Shown here: positions 16,513 through 25,108 of the stretch, in pieces
How positions within the stretch are numbered: position 1 is the first letter of the stretch
Layout: every line of letters begins with the position of its first letter
NCBI RefSeq assembly: GCF_003626575.1
Contig: NZ_RBDY01000002.1
Span: 310,001-374,000 of the forward strand
Length of the DNA: 64,000 bases
Direction of reading: 5' to 3'
Origin: Streptomyces radicis
Lineage (GTDB): Bacteria > Actinomycetota > Actinomycetes > Streptomycetales > Streptomycetaceae
The notes under the pieces: model-generated
Told to the model about the DNA's origin: nothing
What the model saw: only the letters and a program-made list of their open reading frames with translations
Databases searched by the model: none
Translations under genes and position numbers: made by a program

Positions 16513-17631
16513 TCAGCGGCGCGGGATGCGCCACGAGCCGGGGCCGCGCTCGCGCTTCTCCTTGTCCGCGAGGACCTTGGCGTCCTCGGGCCTGGCCCGC
16601 TGGATGACCACGAGGCGGTCGGTCAGCTCGAGCGTGGCCGCGTCGGGGGCGTCGAACGGCAGCAGCTGGTGACCCCGTATGACGGACACGACCAGGTCAT
16701 CCGTCTCGCGCGGCGAACGGCCCGCCTCCGCCTTGGTGACGGGCCGCTCGCGCAGGCTCAGGCCCTTGCTGTGCTGGATCAGGTCCTCCATGACCGCGCC
16801 CGAGCTCGGGCTGATCACGGACAGGCCGAGCATGCGGCCGACCGCGCTCGCGCTCGTGATGACGGCGTCCGCGCCCGACTGGCGCAGCAGCGGGACGTTC
16901 TCCTCCTCGCGCACGGACGCCACGATCCGCACGGTCGTGCTCAACTGCCGCACGGTGAGCGCCACCAGCACGGCCGTGTCGTCGCGCTGGGTGGAGATCA
17001 CGACCTGCTTGGCGCGGTCGGCGCGGGCCCTGATCAGGACGTCGCTGCGGGTCGCGTCGCCGACGACCCCGGCGTAGCCGTCGACGTTGGCCAGCTCGAC
17101 GACCTTGGTGCTGGGGTCCACGACGACGATCTGGTCGCGGGCGAGCCCCGCGCTCATCAGCGTCTCGGCCGCCGACCTGCCCTTGGTGCCGAAGCCGACG
17201 ATGACGGTGTGATCACGCAAGTTCTTCCTCCAGTGGGACAGCCGCCACTGATCGCGGGTGCGCTCGGTCAGCACTTCGAGTGTGGTGCCGACCAGGATGA
17301 TCAGGAACAGCACGCGGAGCGGCGTGATCAGGAACGTCGTGATCAGGCGCGCGGTGTCCGTGGCCGGGACGACGTCGCCGTAGCCGGTGGTGGAGAGCGA
17401 GACGGTGACGTAGTAGAGGGAGTCGATGAACCCGACCTCGCCACCCTGGTTGTCGTGGTACCCGGCGCGGTCGAAGTAGACGAGGACGACGGCGGTGGCG
17501 AGCACCGCGAGCGCCATGAGGAGGCGCCGGATCACCTGGGCCAGCGGCCCAGGGGCGTAACGCGGCAGGCTGGCGCCGTGCGACAGGTCGTCGGCCCGGG
17601 CTCGTGCGGGGTGGGAGGCGGGAAATCTCAT
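16513..17631 (-). CDS. Ion channel (K+ type) with cytosolic RCK/TrkA-N domain
   Basis: A 372-aa two-transmembrane channel subunit. Helix 1 is about VIRRLLMALAVLATAVVLVYF; the pore loop has the selectivity filter TTGYGD; helix 2 follows (FLITPLRVLFLIILVGTTLEVL). The cytosolic domain starts with the Rossmann motif VIVGFGTKGRSAAETL and continues to an RCK-C-like region. It should act as a ligand-gated tetrameric K+ channel in the cytoplasmic membrane. The ATG overlaps the moeA stop by 4 nt (ATGA), an unusual coupling with molybdopterin synthesis. Confidence 0.9.
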   Translation of the reverse strand: MRFPASHPARARADDLSHGASLPRYAPGPLAQVIRRLLMALAVLATAVVLVYFDRAGYHDNQGGEVGFIDSLYYVTVSLSTTGYGDVVPATDTARLITTFLITPLRVLFLIILVGTTLEVLTERTRDQWRLSHWRKNLRDHTVIVGFGTKGRSAAETLMSAGLARDQIVVVDPSTKVVELANVDGYAGVVGDATRSDVLIRARADRAKQVVISTQRDDTAVLVALTVRQLSTTVRIVASVREEENVPLLRQSGADAVITSASAVGRMLGLSVISPSSGAVMEDLIQHSKGLSLRERPVTKAEAGRSPRETDDLVVSVIRGHQLLPFDAPDAATLELTDRLVVIQRARPEDAKVLADKEKRERGPGSWRIPRR

Positions 17632-18872
17632 GGGTGCGGAAGGTCGAGGAGGCGGACCCGTTGACGGGCCTCCGCGCCTCCGGGCGGGATGACCGCCAGC
17701 GCCGAAGCGGCGGCGATGCCACGCAGCATGGCGGGGCCAGCGTAGCTCAACGGCCTGGCGCCGCCGGGATCCGGAGTCTCCACGGGCACCAGCCTGGTGT
17801 CCCTGGGGTGGCCCGTGACGGGCCCGGTGAGCGCGGCGGCCCGCTCGGGCACGGGCGGCCGGTCGGCCAGGGCGCGCAGCAGGGGCTCGGCCAGGGTGAG
17901 CAGCCCGGAGACGGCGGCCAGTGGGTTGCCCGGGAGGCCGACGAGGGGAACGCCGCCCGGCAGCTCGGCCAGCAGCATCGGATGCCCTGGGCGCACGGCG
18001 ACGCCGCTGATCAGCAGCTCGGCGCCCAGCGCCGCGAGGACGCCGCGCAGGTGGTCCATGGGCCCCTTGGCGGTGGACCCCGTGGTGACGATCAGGTCGG
18101 CGCGGCTGGTGGCAAGCGCCTCGCGCAGCGCGTCGGCGTCGTCGCCGAGGCGGCGCGTGACCAGCACCTGCGCGCCGAGCGCGGTCAGCCAGGGCCCGGT
18201 CATCGGGCCGAGCGCGTCGCGGATGCGGCCGTCGTGCGGGAGCCCGCGGAACAGCAGCTCGTCGCCGAGCACCAGCACCTCGGCGCGCGGGCGTGGGCGG
18301 ACGGCGAGCTGGTCGTACCCGGCCGCGGCGGCGAGGCCGAGGGCGGCCGGGGTCAACGGGGTGCGCGCGGGCAGCAGCTCGGCCCCGGTGCGGCACTCCT
18401 GGCCCCTGGCCCTGACGTCGGCCCCCGGCTGGGGCGTCGCCCCGGTGAGGCGCCCGGCCCGCGCGCTGCCGTGCTCGGCGCGCAGCACGGCGGTGGCGCC
18501 ATCGGGGATGCGGGCCCCTGTCGCGATGGGCACGGCCTCGCCGTCGGTGAGCGCCCCCGCGGCGGGCGCCCCGGCGAGCGCGCCGGTGGCGCACGTCAGC
18601 GTCCAGGGCCCGGGCCCCGCGACGGCCCAGCCGTCCATGGCCGAGGTGTCGAACGCGGGCAGGTCGGTGAGCGCGGTCAGCGGCGCGGCGAGGGTGTGGC
18701 CGAGGGCCAGGTCGAGCGGCAGCCTGCGGGGCGGCAGGGGCGCGACGGCCCGGTGCGCGGTGGCGCGGGCGGCCTCCCACGCGGGGTCGGCCTCGGCGCG
18801 GGGGGCGGGGCGCGGCGGGGCGAGCCGCGGGTCGTTGGCGAGGGCGAGCGCGTCGTCGAACTCATCGATCAT
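17628..18872 (-). CDS. moeA: Molybdopterin molybdotransferase MoeA
   Basis: A 414-aa MoeA-family protein, which inserts molybdate into adenylylated molybdopterin. Visible signatures: FDTSAMDGWAV (domain with the active-site Asp), TGARIPDGATAVL, the MPT-binding MoCF domain with VTTGSTAKGPMDHL, and the PGHPMLLAEL and GLPGNPLAAV loops. The substrate loop TGSTAKGPMDH deviates from the common TGGVSVGDYDF, a known actinobacterial paralogue variant, so activity on MPT is probable but not certain. The gene overlaps both neighbours by 4 nt. Confidence 0.87.
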   Translation of the reverse strand: MIDEFDDALALANDPRLAPPRPAPRAEADPAWEAARATAHRAVAPLPPRRLPLDLALGHTLAAPLTALTDLPAFDTSAMDGWAVAGPGPWTLTCATGALAGAPAAGALTDGEAVPIATGARIPDGATAVLRAEHGSARAGRLTGATPQPGADVRARGQECRTGAELLPARTPLTPAALGLAAAAGYDQLAVRPRPRAEVLVLGDELLFRGLPHDGRIRDALGPMTGPWLTALGAQVLVTRRLGDDADALREALATSRADLIVTTGSTAKGPMDHLRGVLAALGAELLISGVAVRPGHPMLLAELPGGVPLVGLPGNPLAAVSGLLTLAEPLLRALADRPPVPERAAALTGPVTGHPRDTRLVPVETPDPGGARPLSYAGPAMLRGIAAASALAVIPPGGAEARQRVRLLDLPHP

Positions 18873-19714
18873 GTGCGCTGCTCTGCCTGCGCCTGCTCCT
18901 GGTGGCGCTGCTCCTGCTCCCACACCTCGGCGAGCGCGGAGACCTTGCGGGCCGCCTCGGCGGGCGAGATGCCGTGCAGCGCCGCGGCGTATCCGATGAG
19001 GAACGTCGTCAGCGGGGCCGCGGGGCGGGCCACGCCGTGGGCGGCGTCGCGGGCGGTGTCGAGCAGCGCGGCGGTGTCCACGTCGGGGTCGATGCCGAGC
19101 TCGGTCTTCACGGCGGCAATCCATTCGTCCAGCACCGTCCCATGGTCCCTGATCCGGGCGCGGGCCGCGGCGATGTCCGCCCAGGTGTCGCAGTCGAGGC
19201 TGCCGGGCGCCCTGAGCCGGTGCAGGGTCAGGCCCTGGAGCAGCAGCTTGAGCGGCATCCCGGCGAGGGTGCCGAACTCGGCGTCCAACGCGGAGAGTTC
19301 GCGCCGCAGCGGCGCGGCGCGGTAGACGGCGGTGAGCGGCTGGTCGCGGTCCTCGCCGTCGCGGAGCAGCTGGCCCTCGGCCCTGGGGGGAACGGCGAGC
19401 AGCCGGTGGACGGTCGCGGGCCCGAGGAACGGCAGATCGGCGGCGAGCACGGCGACGAGCGGCCTGGTGGTGTGGGCGAGCCCGGCGTGCAGGGCGGTGA
19501 GCGGGCCGCCGCCCGGCGGGTCCTCGCTCGCCCACAGGACCGTCCGCGCGGTGGGGCGCTCGGGCCCGACGACCACGGTGCGGTCCGCGTCGCGGCAGGC
19601 GGCGAGGACACGATCGAGCAACGTGCGGGCCCCGACGCGCACGGCGGGCTTGTCGGCGCCCCCCAACCGTCGCGCCCCACCCCCGGCCAGCACGACGGCG
19701 TCGTAGAGTGCCAT
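18869..19714 (-). CDS. MobA-like molybdenum cofactor nucleotidyltransferase fused to DUF6457
   Basis: A 281-aa two-domain protein. Residues 1-~185 are a MobA-type NTP transferase (VVLAGGGARRLGGADKP, VLAADLPFL). The C-terminal ~85 residues (VLDEWIAAVKTELGIDPDVD ...) are a DUF6457 domain, which in Streptomyces is often found beside or fused to MobA. Predicted to attach GMP (or a similar nucleotide) to molybdopterin. The stop overlaps the moeA ATG by 4 nt. ATG 19714 gives the canonical MobA N-terminus. Confidence 0.87.
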   Translation of the reverse strand: MALYDAVVLAGGGARRLGGADKPAVRVGARTLLDRVLAACRDADRTVVVGPERPTARTVLWASEDPPGGGPLTALHAGLAHTTRPLVAVLAADLPFLGPATVHRLLAVPPRAEGQLLRDGEDRDQPLTAVYRAAPLRRELSALDAEFGTLAGMPLKLLLQGLTLHRLRAPGSLDCDTWADIAAARARIRDHGTVLDEWIAAVKTELGIDPDVDTAALLDTARDAAHGVARPAAPLTTFLIGYAAALHGISPAEAARKVSALAEVWEQEQRHQEQAQAEQRT

Positions 19715-19739
19715 GCCCACTACGCTACCGTTCCCCCTC

Positions 19740-20398
19740 GGGGGAGGGAGCGAGGCTCCCCTCCGGGGAGGAACGACGACTGTGGCCCCCCCCGGCACGG
19801 AGCCGGGCGCTGCGCGCGCGGCGGACGGACACCAACAGAGCCCGGCGCACCGGGCATTGAGCAACGACGCCCAGCGCCCGAGGACCGCAAGCCCCGGCGA
19901 AGCCGGGCGCTGCGCGCGCGGCGGACGGACACCGACGAAACCCAGCGCTACGCGCGCCGCAGGCAGGCACCAACGGAGCCCGGCACACCGGGCATTGAGC
20001 CACCCCTACGACGAACGCCCCGGCGCGGAGCGGTCGCCGCGCGCCGCGCGGCAGCGCACACCGCCCAGCCGCCAAGGGCGGCGTCCCCCGAGGCCCCGAG
20101 GCCCCGGCGCGGAGCGCCAGCAGCGCGCCAGCGCGCATCGCTCGCCGCAGGCACAACCCACCGCACGGTCACCGTTGCCCCAACCCCCGCACGGAACACC
20201 CGCCGCGCGGCAGCGCGGAGCGCCTGGCGCAGGCAACGCCCCACCCGACAGCCACCGTTGACCACAACCGCCCCCCGCGCGGAGCGCGCCCCGCGCGGCA
20301 GTGCGAAAGCCCGCCGCAGGCGCACGCCGTCGCGCGCGAGCGCGCACACCCCCGCGCCGCAGGCGCGGGGGCGGCCGGGCTGCTCGCAGAGCATGCCG
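19740..20398. repeat. Non-coding palindromic repeat spacer
   Basis: This ~660-bp gap has no credible gene. It holds an exact 33-bp direct repeat at 19801-19833 and 19901-19933 (exactly 100 bp apart), a 25-bp repeat with one mismatch at 19838-19862 and 19976-20000 whose core gcccgg-4-ccgggc is a hairpin, and in its second half many short imperfect palindromes built from words such as gcggagcgc and cgccgcaggcg. Frames open here are Arg/Ala/Cys-rich and repetitive and look like by-products of base composition. Confidence 0.8.
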
Positions 20399-21604
20399 CT
20401 ATACGTCCGCCAACAGGCGGACGGGACTCTCGACGATGTCCGCCGCCCGCCGCAGCGCGCCGCCCGCCGTCGCGCCGTCGCACACCCTGTGGTCGAACGT
20501 CAGGGTCAGCTGCACCACATGGCGCAGCGCCAACTGCCCGTTGTGCGCCCAGGGTTTCTCCGTGACGCGGCCGATGCCGAGCATCGCGGCCTCGGGGTGG
20601 TTCAGGAGGGGGGTGGAGCCGTCGACGCCGAAGACACCGTAGTTGTTCAGGGTGAACGTCGACCCCCTCAGCGCCGCGGGCGGAAGCGTGCCCGCCCGTG
20701 CCTCGGCGGTCAGCCGCCCCAGCTCCTCGCCAAGGCGCCGCGTCGTCAGCGCCTGCGCGTCGCGCACGACGGGGACGAGCGTGCCGCGTTCCGTCTGGGC
20801 CGCGAAGCCCAGGTGCACCGCCTCGTGCGTGACGATCTCGCGGGTCGCGGCGTCGAAGGACGCGTTGAGCGCGGGGTGTTCGGCGAGGACCGCCACGCTG
20901 ATCCTGGCGAGCAGCGCGAGCAGCGGCAGGTCCGTGGCGCGGCGCGCGGCCAGGAGTTCGGTGGCGTCGGCGTCGACCCAGCAGGTGACGGCGGGGATCT
21001 CCGCGTGCGAGCGGGTCAGCTTGTCGGCCGTCGCGCCCCGCACGCCCCGCAGCGGAACGCGTTCGCCGTCCACGCGTTCGCCGCCCGCGCGTTGAGCACC
21101 CACGCGTTGAGCACCCACACGCTCGATGTCGGAGCGGACGATCAGGCCGCCGGGGCCCGAGCCGTCGACGCTCCGCAGGTCGATGCCGCGCTCCCTGGCG
21201 AGCCGCCGCACGAGTGGCGACGCGACGCCGTTGGGCGCGGCGGGGGGTCCGGTCCCCGGGCCTCCGCGGCGGGCGCGGGTGGGGGTAGGCGCCGGGGACC
21301 GGTGCTCGGGGCCGTATCCGACCAGCACGGGCCCCGCCCCCGACGAGGTGGCGGGCGCCGCCGCGCCGACGCGGATCAGCGGGTCGCCGACCGGGATCTC
21401 CGCCCCCGGCTCGCCGAAGCGGGCGGTGACCGTGCCCGCGTAGGGACAGGGGACCTCGACCCGCGCCTTGGCCGTCTCGACCTCCACCACCGGCTGGTCC
21501 ACGGCGATCTCGTCGCCGACCTCGACCAGCCAGCGGACGATCTCGGCCCCGGTCAGGCCCTCGCCGAGGTCGGGCAGCAGGAACTCCCGTGTCTCGCCGC
21601 TCAT
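20399..21604 (-). CDS. bkdC: Branched-chain 2-oxoacid dehydrogenase E2 (operon 2)
   Basis: A 401-aa dihydrolipoamide acyltransferase. Lipoyl domain at the N-terminus (LPDLGEGLTGAEIV ... VETAKARVE, lipoyl Lys46), E3-binding domain (VRRLARERGIDLRSV), then a short repetitive linker (GAQRVGAQRAGGERVDGERV) coded by 15-bp DNA repeats, and the catalytic domain with TFDHRVCDGA. It accepts acyl groups from the E1 pair encoded just upstream. The ATG overlaps the E1beta stop by 4 nt. Confidence 0.92.
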   Translation of the reverse strand: MSGETREFLLPDLGEGLTGAEIVRWLVEVGDEIAVDQPVVEVETAKARVEVPCPYAGTVTARFGEPGAEIPVGDPLIRVGAAAPATSSGAGPVLVGYGPEHRSPAPTPTRARRGGPGTGPPAAPNGVASPLVRRLARERGIDLRSVDGSGPGGLIVRSDIERVGAQRVGAQRAGGERVDGERVPLRGVRGATADKLTRSHAEIPAVTCWVDADATELLAARRATDLPLLALLARISVAVLAEHPALNASFDAATREIVTHEAVHLGFAAQTERGTLVPVVRDAQALTTRRLGEELGRLTAEARAGTLPPAALRGSTFTLNNYGVFGVDGSTPLLNHPEAAMLGIGRVTEKPWAHNGQLALRHVVQLTLTFDHRVCDGATAGGALRRAADIVESPVRLLADV

Positions 21605-22614
21605 CCGAGGTCCCACTGGAGGCGGGCGACGGCGTCGAGCACGCGGTCGACGTCCGGGAGGTGGTGGCGTTCGAGCAGCGGTGGCGGGTACGGGATGTCG
21701 AAGCCGGTCACGCGCAGCACGGGCGCCGCCAGGTGGTGGAAGCAGCGCTCGGTGACGCGCGCGGCGATCTCCGCGCCTGGCCCCGCGAACCCCGCCGCCT
21801 CGTGCACCACCACCGCGCGCCCGGTGCGCCGCACCTCGGCGCACACCGTCTCGTCGTCGAACGGCACGAGCGTCCGCAGGTCGATCACGCCCAGGTCCCA
21901 GCCATCGGCGCGCGCCGCCTCGGCCGCCGCGAGGCACACGGGGAGCGAGGGGCCATAGGTGATGAGGGTGGCCGAGTCGCCGCGGCGCCTGATGACGGCG
22001 CGGCCGAACGGCGGGACATCGGCGGGCCGTTCGGGCAGGGGCTCCTTGGCCCAGTAGAGGCGCTTGGGCTCGAGGAAGACCACGGGGTCGTCGGACGCGA
22101 TGGCCCGCCGCAGCAGCCCGTAGGCGTCGGCGACGGTCGCGGGGGTGACGACGTGCAGGCCAGGCGTCGCCATGTAGTACGTCTCGGACGAGTCGCTGTG
22201 GTGCTCGACGCCGCCGATGCCGCCGCCGTAGGGGATGCGGACGGTCAGCGGCAGGGGCATGGCGCCGCGCGTGCGGTTGCGCATGCGGGAGACGTGCGAG
22301 ACGAGCTGCTCGAACGCCGGGTAGGCGAACGCGTCGAACTGCATCTCCACCACGGGCCGCAGCCCGTACATCGCCATGCCGGTCGCGGCGCCGAGGATGC
22401 CCGCCTCGGCGAGCGGCGTGTCGGTGCAGCGGTCCTCGCCGAACTCGGCCGCGAGCCCTTCGGTGACGCGGAACACGCCGCCGAGCGCCCCTATGTCCTC
22501 GCCCAGCAGGTGAACGGTGGGGTCGTCGGCCATCGCGTCGCGCAGCGCCCGGTTGAGCGCCTTGGCGAGTGACACCTCGGCGGTGCCACTCCGGCCCCGG
22601 GTCGCGGTCGTCAT
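21601..22614 (-). CDS. bkdB: Branched-chain 2-oxoacid dehydrogenase E1 beta (operon 2)
   Basis: A 337-aa E1beta subunit from ATG 22614 with GEDIGALGGVFRVTEGL, DTPLAEAGILGAATG and RIPYGGGIGGVEHHSDSSE. Together with E1alpha it decarboxylates branched-chain 2-oxoacids from valine, leucine and isoleucine, giving starter acyl-CoAs for branched fatty acids. It overlaps both neighbours by 4 nt (ATGA), a fully coupled operon. Confidence 0.92.
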   Translation of the reverse strand: MTTATRGRSGTAEVSLAKALNRALRDAMADDPTVHLLGEDIGALGGVFRVTEGLAAEFGEDRCTDTPLAEAGILGAATGMAMYGLRPVVEMQFDAFAYPAFEQLVSHVSRMRNRTRGAMPLPLTVRIPYGGGIGGVEHHSDSSETYYMATPGLHVVTPATVADAYGLLRRAIASDDPVVFLEPKRLYWAKEPLPERPADVPPFGRAVIRRRGDSATLITYGPSLPVCLAAAEAARADGWDLGVIDLRTLVPFDDETVCAEVRRTGRAVVVHEAAGFAGPGAEIAARVTERCFHHLAAPVLRVTGFDIPYPPPLLERHHLPDVDRVLDAVARLQWDLG

Positions 22615-23684
22615 GAGAACTCCCGCAGCCGCTCGGCCTGTTCGCGCAGCTGGGACGTCGGCTCCGCGTAGACGTGGGTGAACAGGTCGTCCGGCGTCAG
22701 CTCGGGATCGCCCGACAGCGCCTCGCGCAGCGCCGCCGCGGTCCGCTCCGCCGCCTCGTGGGCCTCGGCCGCGCCCGCGTCGTCGAGCAGGCCGTGCGCG
22801 CGCAGCTCGCGTTCCATCAGGGTCAACGGGTCGCGCGCCCGCCACGCGGCCACCTCGGCCTCGGTGCGGTAGCGGGTCGCGTCGTCCGCGTTGGTGTGCG
22901 CGTCGAGGCGGTAGGTCACGGCCTCGATGAGCGTCGGGCCCTCCCCGGCGCGGGCGCGGGCGAGCGCGCCGGTGAGCGCGTCGTGCACGGCGGGCGCGTC
23001 GTTGCCGTCCACGAGCCGCCCCGGCATGCCGTAGCCGACGGCCTTGTGGGCGATGGAGGGGGCGGCGGTCTGCTTGGCGAGCGGGACGGAGATGGCGTAG
23101 CCGTTGTTCTGCACCAGGAAGACCACGGGGGCGCGCCACACCGCGGCGAAGTTGAGGGCCTCGTGGAAGTCGCCCTCCGACGTGCCGCCGTCGCCGACCA
23201 GCGCGAGCACGGCGAGGTCGTCGCGGCGCAGCCTGGCCGCGTGGGCGAGGCCGACGGCGTGCGGGAGCTGGGTGGCCAGCGGGGTGCACAGCGGGGCGAC
23301 GCGGTGGACGCGCGGGTCATGGCCCGTGTGCCAGTCGCCGCGCAGCAGCGTCAGCGCGACGGCCGGGTCGAGGCCGCGGACGACGGCGGCGAGGGTGTCG
23401 CGGTAGCTGGGGAAGAGCCAGTCGCGTGGGCCGAGCGCGAGGCCTGCGGCCACCTGGCACGCCTCCTGCCCGGTCGACGACGGGTAGACGGCGAGCCTGC
23501 CCTGCCGGGTGAGCGCGGTGGCCTGGGTGTTGTAACGCCGCCCACGCACCAGCTCCCGGTACAGCAGCGGCCACAGCTCGGGGTCGGGGCGCCCCGTGCC
23601 GAGCACGCGGTAGGGCTCGGGGTCGGGCGGCGGCGGGACGGCGGTGCGGGACAGGGGATGGGCGGGCAGCTCCGACACGGTCAC
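22611..23684 (-). CDS. bkdA: Branched-chain 2-oxoacid dehydrogenase E1 alpha (operon 2)
   Basis: A 357-aa TPP-binding E1alpha with GDGGTSEGDFHEALNF ... VQNNGYA, and YRLDAHTNADDATRY near the phosphorylation-loop region. GTG 23684 is preferred because gaggag lies 9 nt upstream; GTG 23693 touches that site. First gene of operon 2, divergent from an Lrp/AsnC regulator, as in the bkd loci of other Streptomyces. Confidence 0.92.
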   Translation of the reverse strand: MTVSELPAHPLSRTAVPPPPDPEPYRVLGTGRPDPELWPLLYRELVRGRRYNTQATALTRQGRLAVYPSSTGQEACQVAAGLALGPRDWLFPSYRDTLAAVVRGLDPAVALTLLRGDWHTGHDPRVHRVAPLCTPLATQLPHAVGLAHAARLRRDDLAVLALVGDGGTSEGDFHEALNFAAVWRAPVVFLVQNNGYAISVPLAKQTAAPSIAHKAVGYGMPGRLVDGNDAPAVHDALTGALARARAGEGPTLIEAVTYRLDAHTNADDATRYRTEAEVAAWRARDPLTLMERELRAHGLLDDAGAAEAHEAAERTAAALREALSGDPELTPDDLFTHVYAEPTSQLREQAERLREFS

Positions 23685-23719
23685 GGCGGGCACCTCCTCG
23701 CGGCGAGCTTCGCCTCCCT

Positions 23720-23733
23720 ACCGATTGTTCGGT
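23720..23733. promoter_or_regulatory. TetR-type inverted repeat upstream of bkdA
   Basis: accgattgttcggt has arms ACCGA/TCGGT around a 4-nt centre. It lies 36 nt before the bkdA start and about 100 nt before bkdR. It matches the two sites in the phenylacetate region at all arm positions, differing only in the centre. Just beyond it, 23768-23776 is a perfect TTGTCCACA DnaA-type 9-mer. Confidence 0.55.
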
Positions 23734-23834
23734 CGATGACGCAGCTTGGCTACGGCCCCTCATGCGCTGTGGACAACTGGCCCGATGTGGCGTGGTATGG
23801 GCGCAGGATGTCCAGAAAGGGGAGGCTTCTCGGC

Positions 23835-24320
23835 ATGCGGGAGGACCAGTTGACTTCGGCGCCGTCGCACCCGGTGCGCCCGCTCGACCCGATCGACGAC
23901 GCGATCCTGCGGTTGCTGCGGACGGACGGGCGGGCCTCGGTGCGGTCGGTCGCCGACCAGGTGCACATATCGCGGGCGAACGCCTACGCCCGGATCAACC
24001 GGCTGATCGACGAGGGGGTCATCCGGGGGTTCTCGGCCCGGGTGGACCACGAGCGGGCGGGGCGTGGCGCGTCGGCGTACATCACGTTGAAGATCGTCCA
24101 GGACAGCTGGCGCACCGTGCGGGCCAAGCTGGAGGAGCTGCCCGGCGCGGCGCACATCGCGCTGGTCAGCGGGGACTTCGACGTGCTGCTCCTGGTGCAC
24201 ACCGAGGACAACAGAGCGCTGCGCGAGCTGGTGCTGACGCGGCTCCAGGGCATCCCCGAGGTGCTCTCGACGCGCACGCTGCTGGTCTTCGAGGAGCGTG
24301 ACCTGCTGCCCGAGCGATGA
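23835..24320 (+). CDS. bkdR: Lrp/AsnC-family regulator BkdR
   Basis: A 161-aa protein. Winged helix-turn-helix at about residues 18-70 (LDPIDDAILRLLRTDGRASVRSVADQVHI in the window of the family, recognition helix SRANAYARINRL), then a RAM ligand-binding domain with GDFDVLLLVH. Lrp-type octamers respond to amino acids. Its position divergent from the bkd operon points to control of branched-chain amino-acid breakdown. ATG 23835 follows an aaaggggagg ribosome site by about 10 nt; ATG 23808 is an alternative. Confidence 0.9.
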   Translation: MREDQLTSAPSHPVRPLDPIDDAILRLLRTDGRASVRSVADQVHISRANAYARINRLIDEGVIRGFSARVDHERAGRGASAYITLKIVQDSWRTVRAKLEELPGAAHIALVSGDFDVLLLVHTEDNRALRELVLTRLQGIPEVLSTRTLLVFEERDLLPER

Positions 24321-24358
24321 GTCCGTCCGAGCGATGAGTCCGTCCGAGCGATGAGTCC
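24311..24358 (+). repeat. 17-bp tandem repeat carrying the bkdR stop codon
   Basis: Units cgagcgatgagtccgtc at 24311-24327 and 24328-24344, then 14 nt of a third. Each contains TGA; the first is the bkdR stop. As the period is not a multiple of 3 the three TGA codons fall in three different frames. Confidence 0.93.
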
Positions 24359-24435
24359 TGGGCGGGATCGCGGTCCACCCCTCGTGAGCGGCCGCCGGGA
24401 GCGGCCGGTGAGCGGCGACACGAGGAGAGACGGCC

Positions 24436-25062
24436 ATGAGGGTCACGTTGACGGAGTTCCTGACGCTCGACGGCGTCGTGCAGAGCCCCGGCATGCCGGA
24501 CGAGGACACGCGCGGCGGCTTCCGGCACGGCGGCTGGCAGTTCCCTTACGCCGACGAGGACTTCGGGCGCCTTGTGGCGGGGTGGTTCGGGCGGGCCGAC
24601 GCGTTCCTGCTGGGGCGCTGGACGTATGACATCTTCGCGGGGCACTGGCCGCGGATGACCGACCCCGACGACCCGGTGGCGTCCGCGCTGAACGGCCTGC
24701 CGAAGTATGTGGTCACCGGCACGCCGCTCACCACCGGGTGGGAGGGCGCCACCGCGCTGACGGGCGACCTCGCCGACGAGGTCGGCGCGCTGCGGCGGCG
24801 CCCTGGGCGCGAGCTCCAGATCTGGGGCAGCGCCACCCTGGCGCGCTCGCTCCTCGGGCTCGGCCTGGTGGACGAGCTGCGGCTGCTGATCCACCCGGTC
24901 GTGCTCGGCGAGGGCCTCCGGCTGTTCGACACCCGCGACGGCGGGGTGACCCCGGCGGCGCTGAAGCTCACGGGCACGGCGACGACGGGCTCGGGCGTCG
25001 TGCTGCACACCTACGAGCCGCTCGGCACGCCGCGGTACGGCGCGTTCCCGGCGCCGGACTGA
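24436..25062 (+). CDS. Dihydrofolate reductase-like (RibD C-terminal) protein
   Basis: A 208-aa member of the RibD-C/DHFR-fold family: TLTEFLTLDGVVQSPG at the start, LLGRWTYDIFAGHWP, then LQIWGSATLARSLLGLGLVDELRLLIHPVVLGEG. The fold binds NADPH; most such stand-alone proteins have no proven substrate. A gaggaga ribosome site precedes the ATG. It converges on the nitric oxide synthase gene. Confidence 0.88.
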   Translation: MRVTLTEFLTLDGVVQSPGMPDEDTRGGFRHGGWQFPYADEDFGRLVAGWFGRADAFLLGRWTYDIFAGHWPRMTDPDDPVASALNGLPKYVVTGTPLTTGWEGATALTGDLADEVGALRRRPGRELQIWGSATLARSLLGLGLVDELRLLIHPVVLGEGLRLFDTRDGGVTPAALKLTGTATTGSGVVLHTYEPLGTPRYGAFPAPD

Positions 25063-25084
25063 GTCGGCCCGGGAGTCCGTTCCC

Positions 25085-25108
25085 CGGGGGACTCAACGGG
25101 GGACTCAA
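25085..25108 (-). repeat. 12-bp tandem duplication at the nos stop codon
   Basis: Plus-strand unit cgggggactcaa occurs exactly twice (25085-25096, 25097-25108). Each contains the complement of TGA, giving the nos stop and a second in-frame stop 12 nt later. Confidence 0.9.

Noticed and set aside
19725..20400. Several open frames of 100-180 codons in the mobA-bkd spacer
   Set aside because: All are Arg/Ala/Cys/Pro-rich, repetitive on both strands and without ribosome sites; they come from GC-rich repeats.
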